Origin: Opitutia bacterium Tous-C8FEB
GTDB taxonomy: Bacteria; Verrucomicrobiota; Verrucomicrobiia; Opitutales; Opitutaceae
Reading direction: 5' to 3'
NCBI GenBank assembly: GCA_002304435.1
Contig: NEUZ01000004.1
Location: 1-48,954, forward strand
DNA: 48,954 nucleotides
Part shown: one piece after another, positions 46,115 to 48,954 of the stretch
Layout of the letters: each line of letters opens with the position of its first letter
Position numbering within the stretch: the stretch's first letter is position 1
Translations under genes and position numbers: made by a program
The notes under the pieces: model-generated
Seen by the model: only the letters and a program-made list of their open reading frames with translations
Databases searched by the model: none
Told to the model about the DNA's origin: nothing

Positions 46115-47712
46115 CGCCGCCCCCCGATCCGCTCGCGGAACCGTTGTCCGATCGCCGCCAGTTCCTCCCGCCCCTCCAGGCGCAGCACCCAGAGGAGGAT
46201 GACGTAGAACCCGGCCGCGCAGCCGATGATAAGGACCAGGCCGGCCGCATCCGCCGTCAGCCCCGAGGGAGCTAGGCGCTGCCACCAGTGGTGGATCGCC
46301 CATACCACGCCGGCCATTGTGGCGGTAGCGAGGAGGATCTTGCCCAGATCGCGGCGCAGATGGTGGAACGCCAGGCCCGGACGGCGGCGCGCCAGAATCA
46401 GCTGCAGGTGCACGGCCTGGATGGCCAGCGCCACGTTACTCGCCACCGCCAGCCCGAGCGTCCCCCACTTGCCCATCAGGATCAGGCTGAGGCCAAGGTT
46501 GACGATGAAGCTGAGGGCGGCCGCGCGTACCGGCGTAGCGGTGTCCTTCTCCGCGTAGAAAGCGCGCAGGACCAACGTGGTAAAGGCGAGGAAGGGCAGC
46601 CCCGCCGCGAAGATGGCGAGCACGGGTCGCATCGCCGCGGTGTCGGCGGGGCCAAACTCGCCCCGTTGAAACAGCACGCGCACGATCGGTTCGGCGAGCA
46701 GCGCAAGCCCCGCCGCCGCGGGCAGGTTGATCACGAGGATCAGCCGCATCCCCTTCCGGTAGGAAGCCGCGAAGGCATCCCACTCCCCGGCCGCCGCGTG
46801 CCGGGCGATCAGCGGGAACACCACCGTCGAGACCGCCAGCGTGAACACCCCGATCGGCAGTTCCATCAGCCGCGTCGCCAGATTGAGGATCGCGACCGCC
46901 GAGTCGTTGAGGGACAGCCCCACGAGCCGCGAGACGGAGATGTTGATCAGGTGGATCGCCGAGCCAAAGACGGTCGGCGCCATCAGGCGCAGGATCTGCC
47001 GCAAACCGTCATCGACCCCGAGCCCAAACTGCGGTCGCCACCCCTCGCGCCGCAGCGCCAAAGCGGGCACGACCAGCTGCAGCAGTCCGCCCAACAGGGT
47101 GCCCGCGCACAGCCAGAGCATCCGGCCCTCCGGGCTCGCCGCCCAACCGCCGTACGCGGCGCCGCCGAGGCAGCCGATCATCGCGAGGTTCAGCCACACC
47201 GGCGAAAGCGCCGGTTCGAGGAAGCGGTTGAGCGTCTGGAGCGCCGCGCTGAAGACCGCCGCGAGGCAGATGCAGACCAAGTAAGGGAAAAGGATCACCG
47301 CGAGATCCGCGGCCACCAGCCAACGCTCCATCGCCGGGGCCACCTCCGTCCAGCGCCCCCCTCCGCCCGCAAGCCACCGCGGTACGAACGCCAGCACCAG
47401 CATCCCGCCTGCCACGATGCCGCCCGTGACCACCAGCAGCCAGCTGGCGACGCGGTTCACCAGCAGGAAAGCCGCCTCGCGCTGCGCCGCGCGGATCTCC
47501 TGCTGCAGCGTGGGCACCAGGGCCGCCGTGAGCGCGCCTTCCCCGAGCAGGCGCCGGAACAGGTTCGGCAGGGTGAAGGCGGTGTAGAACGCCGAGGCCA
47601 GCGCCTCGAGGCCGAACACCGCCGTCACCAGCGCGTCGCGCACCAGCCCGAGACAGCGCGACGCCAGGGTGGCGCCCGCCACCACCCCGATGTTCAGGAA
47701 GCTCTTGGACAC
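46111..47712 (-). CDS. murJ: MurJ, lipid II flippase
   Basis: MurJ moves the peptidoglycan precursor lipid II across the inner membrane. The 533 residues have about 14 membrane segments, the MOP-superfamily layout. The N terminus Ser-Arg-Cys-Leu-Gly-Leu-Val-Arg-Asp, then Phe-Thr-Leu-Pro-Asn-Leu-Phe-Arg-Arg-Leu-Leu-Gly-Glu-Gly-Ala-Leu, is the family signature with the essential Arg residues. Arg-Gly-Glu-Phe and Arg-Ala-Phe-Tyr-Ala occur later as expected. The GTG at 47712 gives the standard start; the frame is open for 12 more codons upstream. It begins 49 bp after the preceding gene and overlaps the SBF-like gene. Presence of MurJ implies peptidoglycan synthesis. Confidence 0.95.
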   Translation of the reverse strand: MSKSFLNIGVVAGATLASRCLGLVRDALVTAVFGLEALASAFYTAFTLPNLFRRLLGEGALTAALVPTLQQEIRAAQREAAFLLVNRVASWLLVVTGGIVAGGMLVLAFVPRWLAGGGGRWTEVAPAMERWLVAADLAVILFPYLVCICLAAVFSAALQTLNRFLEPALSPVWLNLAMIGCLGGAAYGGWAASPEGRMLWLCAGTLLGGLLQLVVPALALRREGWRPQFGLGVDDGLRQILRLMAPTVFGSAIHLINISVSRLVGLSLNDSAVAILNLATRLMELPIGVFTLAVSTVVFPLIARHAAAGEWDAFAASYRKGMRLILVINLPAAAGLALLAEPIVRVLFQRGEFGPADTAAMRPVLAIFAAGLPFLAFTTLVLRAFYAEKDTATPVRAAALSFIVNLGLSLILMGKWGTLGLAVASNVALAIQAVHLQLILARRRPGLAFHHLRRDLGKILLATATMAGVVWAIHHWWQRLAPSGLTADAAGLVLIIGCAAGFYVILLWVLRLEGREELAAIGQRFRERIGGRR

Positions 47713-47761
47713 CCTGCCACTCTGCGGAGCAGCGCCGCCGGCCCGCAAGACTTAGCCGGGC

Positions 47762-48910
47762 TCAGCGGGCAGAAGCGCGCAGGCGGCTCTCCCACCGATC
47801 CAGAACCTCGCTCGTCGCCGCCTCGAGCGTGCGGCCGTCCGCCCAGTCCCGTTCCCACTGGGCGACGAGGACCTCCCGGCGCCGATCGGCCTCCGGCCCC
47901 ACCCCCAGCGCGAAAGCCTCGGCGAGAGTCAGCGCTGCGTTGCGATAAAACGGGTGCATCGCGGCGACGCTCCGGCCGAGGTCCGCGCCGCGGCGCGCCA
48001 ACTCCGCCGCCACCCACGGCTCAGTCCGCCGGGCTAAGACTTCCGAAAACGGGACCAACCGGTCCGCCCCTGCCTCATCGGCGAACACAAAGCGCGCCAG
48101 TGACGCGAGGAATTCCCTCGCCTCCTCCGCCTCGAGGCCAGGCAGCACCCGCTGCCGCACGTGATACTGCCAGCCGGTCTGCCACCAGAGTTCCCTTTCG
48201 TCCGGCCCCCCGAAGCGGCCGACGTAGGCCTGCGCCAGCATCGCCTGCGGATCCCCCCCGGCCAGCAACCGGGCGAGCAGCCGCGGCCATTCCGCACCCC
48301 GACCGGACTCCGCGAGCAGGAAGGTGAACAGCCACATCGCCCCCGCGTCATCCCCGCCGGATCCGGAAGCACCCGGCGGACCGTCAAGCAGGCGGACAAT
48401 CTCCGGCGGCGACCGGCGCCGCGAGGCCTCGCGCAACGCGTCGAGCCGGGCCCCGTTAACCCGCGTTTCCCACCACCCGGTGGCACCGAGCACCAGCCAA
48501 GAAGCGACCACCGGCTGCATCGTCGCCCCGTGCAGGGCCACGCCGAGGCGGTGCAGGAGCGCGTCGACCAGCGCCACCCGGAGCGCCCGGCCCTCCTGCG
48601 CGCGCGGCCCCAGCCAGAGGGTCACCAGCCCGCCGGTTTCCACCGCGACGTCGTGCGTCGCGGGCGCACCCGGCGTCCCGGCCGGCACGACCCGCACAAA
48701 CACCGGCGAGGGGAACGCTGGAGGCAGGCCCAGCGGCGCCGCGAGCACGCGCCACCCCTCTTCCGCCGCGGCCGCGACGCGGTGCGCCACGGCGGCATCC
48801 ATCGAAGCTACCTCGAAGCGGCCCGCGAGGCTGGCGGCCAAAACCGGCGCGGCACCGCGCAGCGGCAGGACGGCCAGCAGGCCGAGCGCGAGCCACAGGA
48901 TGCAGTTCAC
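47762..48910 (-). CDS. Exported protein of unknown function
   Basis: I do not recognise this 382-residue protein. It has a signal peptide or membrane anchor (about 1-26) and no other membrane segment. The central region is rich in Ala, Arg, Leu and Trp and contains Ala-Leu-Leu-His-Arg-Leu-Gly and Trp-Leu-Val-Leu-Gly-Ala-Thr-Gly-Trp-Trp-Glu, an arrangement that recalls degenerate gluzincin-type peptidase domains, but no His-Glu-x-x-His is present. The C-terminal part is helical (Ala-Leu-Thr-Leu-Ala-Glu-Ala-Phe-Ala-Leu-Gly). The GTG at 48910 overlaps the preceding stop codon as GTGA, which fixes the start and implies coupling to the gene at the right edge. Confidence 0.75.
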   Translation of the reverse strand: MNCILWLALGLLAVLPLRGAAPVLAASLAGRFEVASMDAAVAHRVAAAAEEGWRVLAAPLGLPPAFPSPVFVRVVPAGTPGAPATHDVAVETGGLVTLWLGPRAQEGRALRVALVDALLHRLGVALHGATMQPVVASWLVLGATGWWETRVNGARLDALREASRRRSPPEIVRLLDGPPGASGSGGDDAGAMWLFTFLLAESGRGAEWPRLLARLLAGGDPQAMLAQAYVGRFGGPDERELWWQTGWQYHVRQRVLPGLEAEEAREFLASLARFVFADEAGADRLVPFSEVLARRTEPWVAAELARRGADLGRSVAAMHPFYRNAALTLAEAFALGVGPEADRRREVLVAQWERDWADGRTLEAATSEVLDRWESRLRASAR

Positions 48911-48954
48911 GGCCGGCGCAACCGGAGCGTGGACCCGGCGACCTCCAGCTCCCG
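48907..48954 (-). CDS. C-terminal end of an unidentified gene
   Basis: Only the last 15 codons and the stop are inside the window: Arg-Glu-Leu-Glu-Val-Ala-Gly-Ser-Thr-Leu-Arg-Leu-Arg-Arg-Pro. The TGA overlaps the GTG of the next gene, which is the reason for calling it. Too short to identify. Confidence 0.55.
   Translation of the reverse strand, partial: RELEVAGSTLRLRRP

Noticed and set aside
46288-48327. Plus-strand open frame of 679 codons opposite murJ and the unknown exported gene
   Set aside because: Extremely Arg/Gln/His/Pro-rich low-complexity translation, antisense to an obvious MurJ.

Overview
The window is about 49 kb of very GC-rich bacterial DNA (roughly 70% by eye). It is densely packed with intact genes, and I see no rRNA, tRNA, CRISPR array, insertion sequence, phage gene or pseudogene of any size. 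The gene content points to a Gram-negative member of the Verrucomicrobiota, probably near the Opitutaceae: LpxK for lipid A, Sec/YajC, lipoprotein signals, three exported formylglycine sulfatases, a DUF1080 protein, an acetylxylan-esterase-like protein, a lexA-imuA-imuB-dnaE2 cassette, and a LexA operator close to the known Verrucomicrobia motif. This is inference from families and motifs; no marker RNA is present.

Layout, left to right. 1-594 (minus): yajC and the 5' end of secD. 695-2644: speA, biosynthetic arginine decarboxylase. 2688-8794: SOS mutagenesis cassette lexA, imuA, imuB, dnaE2, with a perfect 20-bp palindromic operator ending on the A of the lexA start codon. 8816-11982 (minus): an exported sulfatase coupled to a Tat-exported GMC oxidoreductase. 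12179-13459: an aminopeptidase P-like M24 peptidase. 13487-17334 (minus): a polyamine ABC importer in the order potC-potD-potB-potA. 17455-25037: a long plus-strand run with DUF1080, an alpha/beta hydrolase, ilvD, pgi, a coiled-coil membrane protein, a tiny lipoprotein, rsmI and a Ppx/GppA phosphatase. 25044-28095 (minus): an M29 aminopeptidase, adenosine-deaminase-family protein and RluA-family pseudouridine synthase joined by 4-bp overlaps. 28160-29374 (minus): lpxK. 29464-35856: a class V aminotransferase, topoisomerase III, class II aldolase and an exported beta-propeller protein. 35878-36654 (minus): a site-2 protease homologue. 36740-38871: an NtrC-type response regulator without a DNA-binding domain, coupled to an rdgB-type pyrophosphatase. 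38884-41046 (minus): a large exported esterase-like protein. 41153-44424: a small membrane protein and two more sulfatases. 44444-48954 (minus): a nitroreductase, an SBF-like transporter, MurJ, an exported unknown protein and the tail of another gene.

How the genes work together. Polyamines recur (SpeA synthesis, PotABCD uptake). Sulfatases, the GMC oxidoreductase, the DUF1080 protein and the esterases suggest use of sulfated or acetylated polysaccharides. The SOS cassette is a self-contained error-prone repair module. Nine gene pairs overlap as ATGA or GTGA, and all six convergent junctions are under 30 bp with no visible terminator.

The most unusual signal is not a gene. The tetranucleotide CATG is almost absent: about eight copies by a hand scan, against roughly 130 expected from base composition. 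Met codons are preceded by T-ending or G-ending codons instead of the otherwise preferred C-ending ones. A second pattern is a set of perfect palindromes placed at the start codons of operon-leading genes (lexA, the M29 peptidase, potC).
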